Part shown: piece by piece, positions 46,016 through 55,007 of the stretch | Layout: the number at the start of each line of letters is the position of its first letter | Position numbering within the stretch: the first letter of the stretch is position 1 | The notes under the pieces: model-generated | What the model saw: only the letters and a program-made list of their open reading frames with translations | What the model was told of the DNA's origin: nothing | Database searches by the model: none | Position numbers and translations under genes: made by a program | Origin: CBDFKQ01 sp965248855 | GTDB lineage: Bacteria; Bacteroidota; Bacteroidia; Cytophagales; 172606-1 | Direction: 5' to 3' | Assembly (NCBI GenBank): GCA_965248855.1 | Contig: CBDFKQ010000027.1 | Coordinates: forward strand, 1 to 64,000 | DNA: 64,000 nt

Positions 46016-47209
46016 TTAATCAATTTTAGGAATAACATCCTTCTTTGCGCTAAATATAATCAAACAAGCAATACCGGCGCTAATCACCATGAGCAATATC
46101 ATGGGCTTTGTAGTACCATTGCTAATGACACTTAGAATACTTGAAACAAGGGCTCCGGCACCCATTTGGAGCGAACCCAGTAATGCAGAAGCAGAGCCTG
46201 CCTCTTTTTCGAAGGGTGCGATACTCAACGCAGTTGCATTCGAAAAAATAAACCCTAAGCAACCCACAAATAAAAAGGTAAGTACAAAAAAGCTGTAAAG
46301 ATTCTGGTAATGGAAATTTGAAAGTACAAACAACAGCAACCCTATGATGGTTTGTACCAGCAGAGCTGCTTTTAAAATTCTTTCCGAAGCATATTTTTTG
46401 AGCAACAAATTGTTTAACTGGCTGCATAAAATGAGTCCAAATGCAATGGATCCGAATAAAATACCAAAATTCTTCTGCCCTACGGCAAATATTTTCATTA
46501 ATACGAACGGGGAACCGGCCAGGTAAGAGAAAAAGCCGCCGGATGCAAAAGCTGCTGCTAATGCAAATGGATAAAAACGTTGGTTCTTAAATATTTGAAT
46601 ATAAGTTTGAACGATTTTTCCGGGGTTGAGCAAGACGGTTTTATCAGGCGACTTACTTTCTTTAAAAATAAACATCACAGCTGTCAGCGCACTCAAGCCA
46701 AAACCTCCCATGATGGCAAAGAGTACGCGCCAACTGCTTACCGTCAACACAAAACTTCCGATCGTAGGTGCAAAAATAGGGGAGACCCCTAAAATCAATA
46801 CCATCATGGATAGTACTTTTGCATTTTCTTTCACCGGAAAAACATCCCGGATAATAGCTGTCGGTGCAACCATGGCCACACAACAACCTACCGCCTGCAA
46901 AAAGCGAAAAAAAATGAACATGTTAAGATTTTGTGAAATCATACATCCTATTGAAGTCAGGCAATAAAAAATAAGCCCCGCCACCAGTGGAGGCTTTCTC
47001 CCGAATTTGTCCAACAGTGGTCCGTAAAAAAGTTGACAAACCGCCACCCCTATCAGAAAAGCCGATAATGAAGATGAAACCCTATCAACAGTTGTTGCGA
47101 AATCCTTTGCGATATTGATAAAGCCGGGCAGATAAATATCGATTGAAAGGGGCGATATGGCTGCCAGGCAACCTAATATAAAAATCAAGACAGGATGATA
47201 AAATTTCAT
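46016..47209 (-). CDS. MFS multidrug efflux transporter, Bcr/CflA family
   Basis: Start set at ATG 47209 (397 aa); the frame is open upstream to 47350, but those 47 residues are not transporter-like. Twelve TM helices, with LAAISPLSIDIYLPGF at TM1 and the conserved MFS loop motif YGPLLDKFGRKPPLVAG between TM2 and TM3, and RFLQAVGCCVAMVAPTAIIRDVF at the TM4/5 area, are characteristic of Bcr/CflA (DHA1) drug efflux pumps. Likely exports a toxic compound by proton antiport. GC is above that of the flanking DNA. It is the last gene in the minus-strand block. Confidence 0.9.
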   Translation of the reverse strand: MKFYHPVLIFILGCLAAISPLSIDIYLPGFINIAKDFATTVDRVSSSLSAFLIGVAVCQLFYGPLLDKFGRKPPLVAGLIFYCLTSIGCMISQNLNMFIFFRFLQAVGCCVAMVAPTAIIRDVFPVKENAKVLSMMVLILGVSPIFAPTIGSFVLTVSSWRVLFAIMGGFGLSALTAVMFIFKESKSPDKTVLLNPGKIVQTYIQIFKNQRFYPFALAAAFASGGFFSYLAGSPFVLMKIFAVGQKNFGILFGSIAFGLILCSQLNNLLLKKYASERILKAALLVQTIIGLLLFVLSNFHYQNLYSFFVLTFLFVGCLGFIFSNATALSIAPFEKEAGSASALLGSLQMGAGALVSSILSVISNGTTKPMILLMVISAGIACLIIFSAKKDVIPKID

Positions 47210-47428
47210 TTTGCGGCTATTTGGATTTAGAAATACACTATGTGTTATAAAGGTTGATAAATCAATATAGACCCAGTTAATGAGCGGCAAACCCATAACT
47301 GTTCTGCTCAATAATGGTGACACAGGAATGGAGATCACAAAATCATGCATTCTTGTATAATAACCACGGTTTCCGGAATAATGGAATTATTGATCGAATA
47401 AAGATTAATAAAATGATGATTCATAGCA

Positions 47429-47635
47429 TTAATGCTTTTCCAAAAAGGCTTTACATTGCATAAAATGGCTGTTTTTCCCAAAACAGGAGGCACATTGTCC
47501 ATTGAAAACCTGCATCTTCAGCAAGGCCGTTTCCAAAGCCAATGATATCAAGACTGTCAGCCTGAGAATAGGATTTCTGAGCCATTCAAAATCCGGTTCC
47601 GAAAGATTAGAAAATTGTAGTGTATCGGTGTTCAT
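47429..47635 (-). CDS. Small hypothetical protein, three-cysteine
   Basis: Possible 68-residue protein: hydrophobic stretch (ILRLTVLISLALETALLKM), then FNGQCASCFGKNSHFMQC with three Cys. It begins 1 bp after the stop of the DUF6069-like gene, which favours translation coupling, but the sequence is not recognised as a family. The 219-bp gap beyond it to the MFS start lacks another candidate. Could be noncoding. Confidence 0.35.
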   Translation of the reverse strand: MNTDTLQFSNLSEPDFEWLRNPILRLTVLISLALETALLKMQVFNGQCASCFGKNSHFMQCKAFLEKH

Positions 47636-47636
47636 T

Positions 47637-48062
47637 TTATGATCTCAATTCTCTATTTAATTGTTTTTTTCTGTTGATAAAATATAATAAAGAAAAGGCA
47701 ACTACGAGGTGCATTGCATCGAGCACAATACCATAACTTATAGGCATGCCCTGAACAGCCATAAAAGGACTCGCCAATGATAAAAGTACCAATATGATGG
47801 CTACAATGCTAAAAATCCTGAAACCGCTTACGGTAAATCTTTCAAACAAAAAAAATACACAAGCTCCGATCAGGGAAGGTATCAGGCTTGATATGAGTAC
47901 CGGAACAATCGTCAAAGGCTGATTGGGTTGTAAATGAATGACATCTGAAAGGATGCCCGATGTATGAAATATAAAAAATAAAATTGAATTTATCACAGCA
48001 GAAGTCAGGCCCGCCAACAAGCCCGCTAAGATAGATTGACTGAAAGTTAGTTTTGTGCTCAT
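47637..48062 (-). CDS. DUF6069-like membrane protein
   Basis: A 141-residue integral membrane protein with four hydrophobic segments (about 11-31, 48-66, 74-96, 112-130): ILAGLLAGLTSAVINSILFFIF, VPVLISSLIPSLIGACVFFLFE, SIVAIILVLLSLASPF, LDAMHLVVAFSLLYF. The pattern matches DUF6069, often found in regulated accessory operons of Bacteroidota with no known function. It is in the same minus-strand cluster as the FMN reductase and MFS pump. Confidence 0.7.
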   Translation of the reverse strand: MSTKLTFSQSILAGLLAGLTSAVINSILFFIFHTSGILSDVIHLQPNQPLTIVPVLISSLIPSLIGACVFFLFERFTVSGFRIFSIVAIILVLLSLASPFMAVQGMPISYGIVLDAMHLVVAFSLLYFINRKKQLNRELRS

Positions 48063-48122
48063 TTGATTAAGGATTAAATAAATCTAAGAAAGTGGTTTAT
48101 AATCGGAGCGTAAAGCTTTGGT

Positions 48123-48713
48123 TTATTCAACATAATTTGCCGTCGAAGAAGGGGTTCTATTTCGAAATTGCTTCAGTGCATCGCTCCAGGCAATTACTTG
48201 ATTGATCATATTTTCTAAAATACCAGCATGAAAAGGTGCGGGGTTGAATTCGCTGAAGTTTTTAAAATCAGTTATCAAAGACAAATTGACCTGATCACGG
48301 ACATCCGCTATTTGCAGTTCTGACATCACTATTCTTAATTGTTCAATGGCTCTTACTGACCCACTGCCACTATAGCCCACAAAACCGGCAACTTTATTGT
48401 TCCATTCCGCATATAGATAATCTATTGCATTCTTTAAGGAAGCCGGTATGGATCGGTTATAATCGGGGGTTACAAATATGTAGCTGTCAAAAGAAGCAAT
48501 TTTCTTAGCCCAATTTTTTGTGTGTTCTTTGGAATAATGCCCCATGGATGGTGGCATAGGTTCATCCAATAACGGAAGATTGTAGTCTTTTAAATCTACA
48601 AGTTCAAAATCTGCTTCGCTTTTGGTTTTTGCGATTTCGTACACCCATTTTGCTACGGCTTCCCCATTTCTATGAGGGCGGGTACTGCCAATAATGATGG
48701 CTATTTTTATCAT
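48123..48713 (-). CDS. NADPH-dependent FMN reductase family protein
   Basis: A 196-residue flavodoxin-like oxidoreductase: IAIIIGSTRPHRNGEAVAKWV (FMN phosphate loop), FVTPDYNRSIPASLKNAIDYLYAEW and VGYSGSGSVRAIEQLR are the family motifs. It would use NAD(P)H to reduce quinones, nitro or azo compounds or free FMN; substrate unknown. It lies in the accessory minus-strand block between DUF6069 and isochorismatase genes, in keeping with detoxification. Confidence 0.9.
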   Translation of the reverse strand: MIKIAIIIGSTRPHRNGEAVAKWVYEIAKTKSEADFELVDLKDYNLPLLDEPMPPSMGHYSKEHTKNWAKKIASFDSYIFVTPDYNRSIPASLKNAIDYLYAEWNNKVAGFVGYSGSGSVRAIEQLRIVMSELQIADVRDQVNLSLITDFKNFSEFNPAPFHAGILENMINQVIAWSDALKQFRNRTPSSTANYVE

Positions 48714-48901
48714 AACTACTTTTAAAATATGCTAAGGCTTCTATAGCCTTAGCATTTGGATTTGGATTTATATTACTTTTTTTCTAATTTTTATAATGTT
48801 ATATATGGTTGAAAAGTGCTGCCGAGATACCTCCAGCACCTTTATACCTTTTTTGAAGTAAGTTTCATAAATTTTGGTTGGTAACCTTCAAGATATCGCG
48901 A

Positions 48902-49612
48902 TTATTGCTTCTTAGCCAATTTCTGCGTTTCGGACATATACCAACCCAATACAGGTCCTACATTTTTCGCTACAGGATTCTTCCAATCTCTGAAAAGTTC
49001 TGCCGCAAGGCCACCGCATGAATTGGGAATTGCACCTGCCTGTATCATTCGCTGTATAGCAGTTTCATGTGCTATTAGGCTGGTTCCACCAACTGCATCG
49101 CTAACGAACATTACCTCGTAGCCATCTGCAAGAAACTCTATCACCGGATATGTGAGGCAGATTTCCGTAAACAGCCCGACGATGATAAGGCGCTTCTTAC
49201 CAGTCGCCTTTACAGCAGCCAAGAAGGCTTGATCTTCATAGGCATCCATTGTTGTGCGGTCAATTTCGGGGGCATGGCTAAGATCTGCATGCAGCGAATC
49301 ATCGGTTGGTTTATTACGTTGCAAACCCACACCTGTTTTTACTGCAACTGTGCTCAGCACAATGGGCATTTTTGTAGCTTTTGCGAGACGAGCTAAAAAT
49401 CGTGCATTTAACACAATCGCCTTTGGATCTCCTGACTTCACTCCGGCAATCATTTCGGGCTGATAGTCTATGAAAATTATAGCTGCCGTGGAAGCGTCCC
49501 ATACAGGCCTTTGCGTAGCTTTTTTAATTTGGGCGTTTACTACATTTAGTGATAGGATTAATGCCAATAAAGATAATATAACTTTTGATTTTAAATTTTT
49601 CATTCTTTTCAT
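48902..49612 (-). CDS. Isochorismatase-family hydrolase, exported
   Basis: A 236-residue protein: signal peptide (VILSLLALILSLNVVNAQ; starts at Met49612 or Met49603) followed by a cysteine hydrolase domain. Asp of the triad is in IIFIDYQPEMIAG, and the Cys is in GLFTEICLTYPVIEFLADGY, with the cis-peptide region VSDAVGGTS; the catalytic Lys cannot be placed with certainty. YcaC-like members hydrolyse unknown amide or vinyl-ether substrates. Secretion is unusual for the family and suggests a periplasmic target. It is transcribed with the neighbouring accessory genes. Confidence 0.85.
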   Translation of the reverse strand: MKRMKNLKSKVILSLLALILSLNVVNAQIKKATQRPVWDASTAAIIFIDYQPEMIAGVKSGDPKAIVLNARFLARLAKATKMPIVLSTVAVKTGVGLQRNKPTDDSLHADLSHAPEIDRTTMDAYEDQAFLAAVKATGKKRLIIVGLFTEICLTYPVIEFLADGYEVMFVSDAVGGTSLIAHETAIQRMIQAGAIPNSCGGLAAELFRDWKNPVAKNVGPVLGWYMSETQKLAKKQ

Positions 49613-49713
49613 TTTTAAATTAAATAAATTATTAAGTAATGACGTTTTACTAAATTTTTAGTTAACCATCATCGTAGTAAATTTTAAGCATAAATTTTAT
49701 TGATGATTGTACT

Positions 49714-50157
49714 TTATTTAAATTGGTTATCAGCCAGTTTTGCGAAGTGGTCAAACATGTCAAAGTCAAGGTCGCCGAAATATTCCCTGTAGGCACTAAT
49801 CTTTTCATCAAGAAATGAAAATGCAATTGCGTTATTGCTGCGGTAAGGGTAACCGTCAAAATTCCCTACCGCTTCATACTCAACTACAACAGTGTTGTTG
49901 TTTGACGAAATGTGCGTCACCGTAAACAATAAGCGATAACCCGTCTTACTATCAGACTCTATTTTAGCTATCATCTTTTCATAGCCTTCTTTCCCTGTAT
50001 ATTTTCCGCGAAAGGGACCAACCGGAAATGAAAACTCTATATCCTGCGAGAGCATCAGCCTGTACTCTTCCCAAGCTCCCGAAGCCCAACCCCTTGAAAA
50101 GGCCTCCCAGGCTTTTTGACCCGTCTGTAATACTTCGCTTATTTGTAACATGCTCAT
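49714..50157 (-). CDS. SnoaL/NTF2-like protein
   Basis: Start set at ATG 50157 (147 aa), just 4 bp after the porin gene; the frame is open to 50247 but that overlaps the porin. The protein reads as a SnoaL-like/NTF2 fold: VLQTGQKAWEAFSRGWASGAWEEYRLMLSQDIEFSFPVGPFRGKYTGKEGYEKMIAKIE, then TVVVEYEAVGNFDGYPYRSNNAIAFSF and ISAYREYFGDLDFDMFDHFAKL. Such proteins are enzymes (cyclases, isomerases) or ligand carriers. Role in this operon unknown. Confidence 0.82.
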   Translation of the reverse strand: MSMLQISEVLQTGQKAWEAFSRGWASGAWEEYRLMLSQDIEFSFPVGPFRGKYTGKEGYEKMIAKIESDSKTGYRLLFTVTHISSNNNTVVVEYEAVGNFDGYPYRSNNAIAFSFLDEKISAYREYFGDLDFDMFDHFAKLADNQFK

Positions 50158-50161
50158 TTGA

Positions 50162-51571
50162 TTAAAATTGAAAGGTTGTGAGTAATGAAAAGAAATCGGT
50201 GCTTGTTCGTGTAGGATTAATACTTTTATTAAGATAATCGCCCGCAAAAAAATGGGAATATATTGCCAAAAGGGAAAAATACCGGTTAACTTCCCATCGT
50301 GCAGATTGCGAAAACTGAGTTCCTACAAACCGCTCCCGGTTAGTACCCGGTTCCTTCACAATCACAATACCTCCGGGATTATATAAACCATCAGACAAAC
50401 TGGCCCTCCAAACCAGAATGGCTGCCGAGCTTAATTGAATTCTTTCCGCAACCTGAAAATCAACAGATGGATGAATATCAAAAAGATTAGCGGGTCCCAA
50501 TGCCCTCACCCCTCCAAAATATCCGCCGTCAGGGAACATGGCATTAAAAGTTTGAAAAGTATGATCGGATTTATTTTGATCTCCAGACATATAGTCCAAT
50601 TTCAAACCTAACCTTGGCTTAGAAATGAAATGATTAAAGGAATAACCGATATTGGCAGATGCTGTATAGGCACTGATGGTCGCTCCGTCAAATTTTCCGA
50701 ATTGGTGCAGTGCTTCTATATCAAAATCAAAGGTTTTTCTGGCATAAATTCGTCCACCAATGGAATGCCTCATTTCGTTACCAACGCCTCGATTAAAGGT
50801 TGCCTGTTGATTGTGGTAGCCAAAATAATAGATATCTGTATTAAAGTTTTTAAAGCTTCTGGTGGTAGCGGCATTCCAAAATTCCGGTGACCTTCCATCT
50901 AAAATTTTATTATCAAATACACCCGGTTGGTTAAAGACAGGCTTTCCATAAAAGGCAGTGAAATTCCATTTAGAAAATCCCATCAACACCAACCTTCCTA
51001 CCTCAAAACTTTGCCTTATATTAGGTCCTATTCTGGTTGATAGAATTCTTCCTGAGCCAACTTGTAATTCCTGCCTTCCTATTCGGAATATGATTCTTTT
51101 ATCGGGCTTGTTCGAAAAATCGTACTCTGCAAATGCCTGATGTACAAACAATTTATCTTCTTCAATAGGTAATGGATCATTAAGTCCCCAATTTTTCAAT
51201 CCGCTGGCTATCTGAACAAATACCCTGAATTTTTTACCAAAGTGATTATCTGCATGGAGATAAGTCCGGAACAGCCCTGAATGATCTGTTCCTTTAATCA
51301 AGCCAAACACCGGATCCTGAGTTCTCTCATAATCAAGTCTTATTTCCCCGCCAAACGAAACGTAGCCATCACTTTTACCAAATGGTACGTGTTTTATTTT
51401 TTCAATAAACTTAGTGCTGTCAGTCACTTTGAGGTGATCATAATTTTCCTCATACCTGATTATTTTCAGTCGGGAAAGCCCGTTGTTTACAACAACCTGA
51501 GCTTGCGTGCAATATGAGGCAAAAAAAAAGGATAAAAGAAGATAAGTGGTCTTTAAGTAGCGATGGTTCAT
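50162..51571 (-). CDS. Alginate-export-type outer-membrane beta-barrel protein
   Basis: A 469-residue protein with a signal peptide (YLLLSFFFASYCTQA) and an Alginate_exp-type beta-barrel: VSFGGEIRLDYERTQDPVFG, GLFRTYLHADNHFGKKFRVFVQIASG, FAEYDFSNKPDKRIIFRIGRQEL, SGRILSTRIGPNIRQSFEV, MSGDQNKSD, and the end FSLLAIYSHFFAGDYLNKS...TTFQF ending in Phe as barrels do. Despite the name, homologues export or import varied small molecules. It is the outer-membrane partner in the accessory block and is encoded directly upstream of the SnoaL-like gene. Confidence 0.88.
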   Translation of the reverse strand: MNHRYLKTTYLLLSFFFASYCTQAQVVVNNGLSRLKIIRYEENYDHLKVTDSTKFIEKIKHVPFGKSDGYVSFGGEIRLDYERTQDPVFGLIKGTDHSGLFRTYLHADNHFGKKFRVFVQIASGLKNWGLNDPLPIEEDKLFVHQAFAEYDFSNKPDKRIIFRIGRQELQVGSGRILSTRIGPNIRQSFEVGRLVLMGFSKWNFTAFYGKPVFNQPGVFDNKILDGRSPEFWNAATTRSFKNFNTDIYYFGYHNQQATFNRGVGNEMRHSIGGRIYARKTFDFDIEALHQFGKFDGATISAYTASANIGYSFNHFISKPRLGLKLDYMSGDQNKSDHTFQTFNAMFPDGGYFGGVRALGPANLFDIHPSVDFQVAERIQLSSAAILVWRASLSDGLYNPGGIVIVKEPGTNRERFVGTQFSQSARWEVNRYFSLLAIYSHFFAGDYLNKSINPTRTSTDFFSLLTTFQF

Positions 51572-51660
51572 TCTATTCTTGCTAAATCGTTTATGACTGC
51601 AAAATTAGTTGAAACCTGAGCCCTAAAATGGTATAAAATTCATATTCTAGGGTAAATATT

Positions 51661-52548
51661 TTACTTTTGCTTTTTGAAAGAGAGAGGGGAAATGTTGAAG
51701 TATTTTTTAAAAACCTTGTTGAAGTATGACGGGTCATTAAAGTTAAGACTGTAAGCTACCTCATTCACTGATAGATTAGAATATAATAATAGCTTCTTGG
51801 CTTCCAGCATATAAATCTGAATGATTAATTCGGAGGGTGTTTTACCTGTAGTTGTTTTTATAACTTCAATTAAATGTTTGGAGCTTACGGATAGCTCTTC
51901 GGCAAGGTATGTTACAGCTTTTCTTTCGGGCATATGTTGAAGAATCAAGGCTTCAAATTCCGAAGTCAGGATGTAGTTTTTATTTGTGTGGGTGTTAACA
52001 TTAACATTGGTGTTTTTTAAATACTGTCTGGTTATTAAATGAAGCAGCACGAGCAGATAGCTTCTGATAACGTTCATATATTCAATATCCTTTTTGTAAT
52101 ATTCAATGTTCATGTTCCGGAATTGTGCTTTAAAAAGAACCAAATCATCACCTACATTAAAAGCACCTTTAGAATTGAGTTTAAAAAATGGAAAAAGGCT
52201 TTCTATGGTCTCCGGTTTTTTGATGTTTATAAATTCCGGCATAAAGAAAATGACGTATCCGTTGGAAATAGTATTCACGGATGCTGTTATAATTTGTCCG
52301 GGAGAAGTATGGATCAAAATGTTATTTTCAAATTCGTGGCAATTGCCATTTATACAAATTTTTCCATTACCGCCCTCAATAAATGTCACTCCATAAAAAT
52401 CAGTTCTATGCGGTTTGCCTTCTTGTATATCTGCTCCATTTTCTAATTGGAATTGATGTATATGAAATGCATTAGTTTCAGTAGTGAATCCTGTTTGGTT
52501 CGCATGCAAAAGACTATTTATGCTCTTAAAAATTGGAGTATAAGACAT
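51661..52548 (-). CDS. AraC-family transcriptional regulator
   Basis: A 295-residue regulator: N-terminal cupin-like sensor (HQFQLENGADIQEGKPHRTDFYGVTFIEGGNGKICING, with HR near the usual ligand position), a linker, then two HTH motifs in the C-terminal 100 residues (KAVTYLAEELSVSSKHLIEVIKTTTGKTPSELI and VNEVAYSLNFNDPSYFNKVFKKYFNISPLSF). It is the first gene of the all-minus accessory block and is the natural candidate to regulate the genes behind it. Effector unknown. Confidence 0.93.
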   Translation of the reverse strand: MSYTPIFKSINSLLHANQTGFTTETNAFHIHQFQLENGADIQEGKPHRTDFYGVTFIEGGNGKICINGNCHEFENNILIHTSPGQIITASVNTISNGYVIFFMPEFINIKKPETIESLFPFFKLNSKGAFNVGDDLVLFKAQFRNMNIEYYKKDIEYMNVIRSYLLVLLHLITRQYLKNTNVNVNTHTNKNYILTSEFEALILQHMPERKAVTYLAEELSVSSKHLIEVIKTTTGKTPSELIIQIYMLEAKKLLLYSNLSVNEVAYSLNFNDPSYFNKVFKKYFNISPLSFKKQK

Positions 52549-52666
52549 TACGCTTTTATTTTTATTTCTTTATCATTTTGGTCGTAGCATCTGCTACCTG
52601 CCTATCTTTAAATAAGTGCCCGCTTATGATATTTAAATCCCGGCGGGGACGCTAAGACTAGGTTAG

Positions 52667-52917
52667 GAAGATTTACCGGACCGGCTTACCCCCGTAATTA
52701 CTAATTTATTTCGCGGAATAATTACATCAATATCTTTCAGGTTATGTTCGCGCACACCAAACACTTCAATGTTTTCGTAACCTGTTGTATTTTGATATGT
52801 TGTTGGAGGGGTTGGGGTTTGCGAAGAAGTGTTCTTAGCCATCAGGAATTTATTTGAGAAACGCAAAGGTAACAATCAATTGCCTCTAAATAAACTGAAA
52901 CTAAAAAATTAGTTCAT
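52667..52917 (-). pseudogene. Truncated uvrA 5' end and leader, second copy
   Basis: Encodes about 60 residues aligning to the UvrA N-terminus (MAKNTSSQTP..., VREHNLKDIDVIIPRNKLVITGVSRSGKSS) and stops after GKSS, with no further open UvrA sequence. Compared with the intact copy at 45335-45586 it has an extra TP(P) in the leader, one residue missing after NKLV, and Gly to Arg in the Walker A (GVSRSGKSS), so even the nucleotide loop is damaged. The upstream leader matches too (MLPLRFSNKF, and the TTCAT end). It marks the right edge of the accessory block. Confidence 0.9.
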
Positions 52918-52921
52918 CCCC

Positions 52922-53455
52922 TTAAGAAGCCATTTTCAATGCTTCATTAAAATATTTACTTAAAGATGCTTTTATTGAAGCATTTTGATGTTGGTGCTTT
53001 TGCCAATCGTTAAATAAAGTATTTGATGCATTATCAGTAATTGTAGTTTCAATAATTGAATTTGATTTGAACTGTTGTTTTTTAAATTCCAAAATATCGG
53101 CTTCTATGGCCTTTAAACCCTGCTTTGTTTGTGCTAATTTACTTTGGTTAATTATAATTTTAACCACATCAATTTTGTTCTTACGCAAATTGAGTTTAAA
53201 TAATTTGTATTCTGCTTTTGTTTTCCAAACAATAAGTTTATCCGCCACTTTTCCCTTCCCCGCTGCCGTAATGGCTGCGTTTAAAGAAATAATATTGCTT
53301 TGCTCTTCTTTAATCAATTTATTTACAATTTCCAACTTGGTTAATGCATTCCATATTCTGTACTCAAGCCTTGCGATTGTGTAAATAAAATTCTTTTGCT
53401 TAAAAGTTAATTTCATTAAGGTGTTTTCGATAGATGCAGTAAGTTGGTTTTTCAT
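52922..53455 (-). CDS. Coiled-coil hypothetical protein
   Basis: A 177-residue Lys-rich protein predicted helical (residues about 15-130, for example SIENTLMKLTFKQKNFIYTIAR and LAQTKQGLKAIEADILEFKKQQF). No signal peptide, no catalytic motif and no family I recognise. It is immediately adjacent to the duplicated uvrA leader and reads in the same direction; before the insertion it would have been the gene upstream of uvrA. Its expression is uncertain, but a 177-codon frame in AT-rich DNA with such composition is unlikely by chance. Confidence 0.6.
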   Translation of the reverse strand: MKNQLTASIENTLMKLTFKQKNFIYTIARLEYRIWNALTKLEIVNKLIKEEQSNIISLNAAITAAGKGKVADKLIVWKTKAEYKLFKLNLRKNKIDVVKIIINQSKLAQTKQGLKAIEADILEFKKQQFKSNSIIETTITDNASNTLFNDWQKHQHQNASIKASLSKYFNEALKMAS

Positions 53456-53533
53456 ATTTTTTTATCTTTTGTTTAATGTCTTTTGTCTCAAATCTTATGA
53501 AGTAAATTTCGTCATTTCGCTTTATAAAACCTA

Positions 53534-53570
53534 AATTATTGATATTTCGATATTGATATAACGATAATTA
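53534..53570 (+). repeat. Intergenic motif GATATTGATAAAACGATA, copy D
   Basis: Reads CGATATTGATATAACGATAATTA, differing from copy B core by one base. It lies 80 bp upstream of the coiled-coil gene and 85 bp before the DUF695 remnant. Confidence 0.5.
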
Positions 53571-53655
53571 GAAAGGTGGTTTTAATTAACGTTAAAAATA
53601 GAAAAGCAAATAGGAGAAGTGTTAAAAGATTAGGCATAACAATAAAATAACATTA

Positions 53656-54746
53656 ATGAACTTCCTAAAAAAAATTTCAAGACCGGAACCGAAACTTTAT
53701 TATGTAATGAAGATTTTTGAAATTGGTTTAATTCAAATCAAAAAAGCTTTTTTAAAATAATTAAAGAAAATAAAAATATCGAAAAAAATTTTTTTAATAA
53801 GCTTTCCCCAAAACTCAACGAACTTAAAGAAGGTTATTTCTATTTAACCGGAATGTATGATGATAATACAGTTGAATTAGTTTTGACTGCAGATGGAAGT
53901 GTGAAAAACATTGTATTTGTAGAAGAACTTGTAAACTCGGCACCAAATATTAATGGATGGGAATTTACTTCCCTAAAGCCTGCTTTAGACATACAGGATG
54001 TAAATATTAAAATGGCGGGTTATGAATTTAATAAATCAAACATTAATTTTTATTCTCAAGAAATTGCTGAATATCCTGATGAAATTGATATTATAATCGT
54101 TCATGATGATTTAAGTGAAGAAAATAAGGAACAAATATCAAATGGAGTTTATATTTTCTTAGATAACTACTTGGGTGAGCTTGACTTTGTAAATAATATT
54201 GACAATCTCAATATTATTGGTTAAAAAGAAGTTCAAAAGGAGTTGATTCCAATAGATAAATTTAAAGATTATTTAAATTGGCGACAAAAAGAATTTATTC
54301 AAAAGTATGAAAGCGTTTACTCTAATATAAATGATAATGCTTATTCTTTACTAGAGGCAGAGCATGAACGAGGTAATTATTTGGTCGCGGTAATTAATAC
54401 CGATTTATTAAATTGGAATAGTAAGGCCTCACACCCATGGATTTCTATATTGATTTTTAAATATGATGGGAACAATAATAATGGAATGCCAAACAACTTC
54501 GATTTTGAGTTATTAAGTCAGATAGAAGATGAAATAATGAATGAACTTAAAGACATTGATGGATATTTAAATATTGATAGACAAACTTCCGGAAATGAAA
54601 GAGAAATTTACTTTGCTTCCAAAGATTTTAGTAAAGCTTCCAAAGTATTCTTTAAAATTCAACAACTTTATTCAAAAAATTTTAAAATAAAAAACGAAAT
54701 ATATAAAGATAAATATTGGCAATCTTTTGAAAGATTTATCAACTAA
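53656..54746 (+). pseudogene. DUF695 protein gene with three disabling lesions
   Basis: A single about 363-codon gene: MNFLKKISRPEPKLYYV, then (after a one-base frameshift near 53704-53706) NEDF, TGA at 53718-53720 where Trp is expected (NEDFWNWFNSNQ), a 167-codon stretch, TAA at 54222-54224, and the in-frame remainder KEVQKELIPIDKFKDYLNW... to 54746. The last half carries the DUF695 signature (YLVAVINTDLLNWNSKASHPWIS, MPNNFDFELL, GYLNIDRQTSG). DUF695 is of unknown function and often a full-length two-part protein. The in-frame match across the TAA argues for a stop mutation, not two genes. Confidence 0.75.
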
Positions 54747-55007
54747 CACAATATAATAACTTGTTATGTATATGTCTTAACAAAAATAACCGTTTATTCA
54801 ATGCATACAGAAAATATTATATAAGGGAGCAAAGCACCTTATCAATTGATATTTATTCACGAGAAAAAGTTTTCAATATCTTGGTAGGAATTCCCGAGTT
54901 TGGTTTTATTTAAAATTTGAAACATTATCCTATAGGTTGTTTGTTGGTAGGGTACCGACAAATGCACAAAAAATAATACTTATATAAAAAATTTCTTTGA
55001 ATTATTA

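Noticed and set aside
46122..46967. Open frames overlapping the MFS transporter gene on either strand
   Set aside because: The transporter frame has clear Bcr/CflA motifs; the others are rich in odd Cys/His runs and are shadows of the higher-GC gene.
53656..54746. Programmed stop-codon readthrough in the DUF695 gene
   Set aside because: It would need a frameshift plus two readthroughs; ordinary pseudogene decay is simpler.
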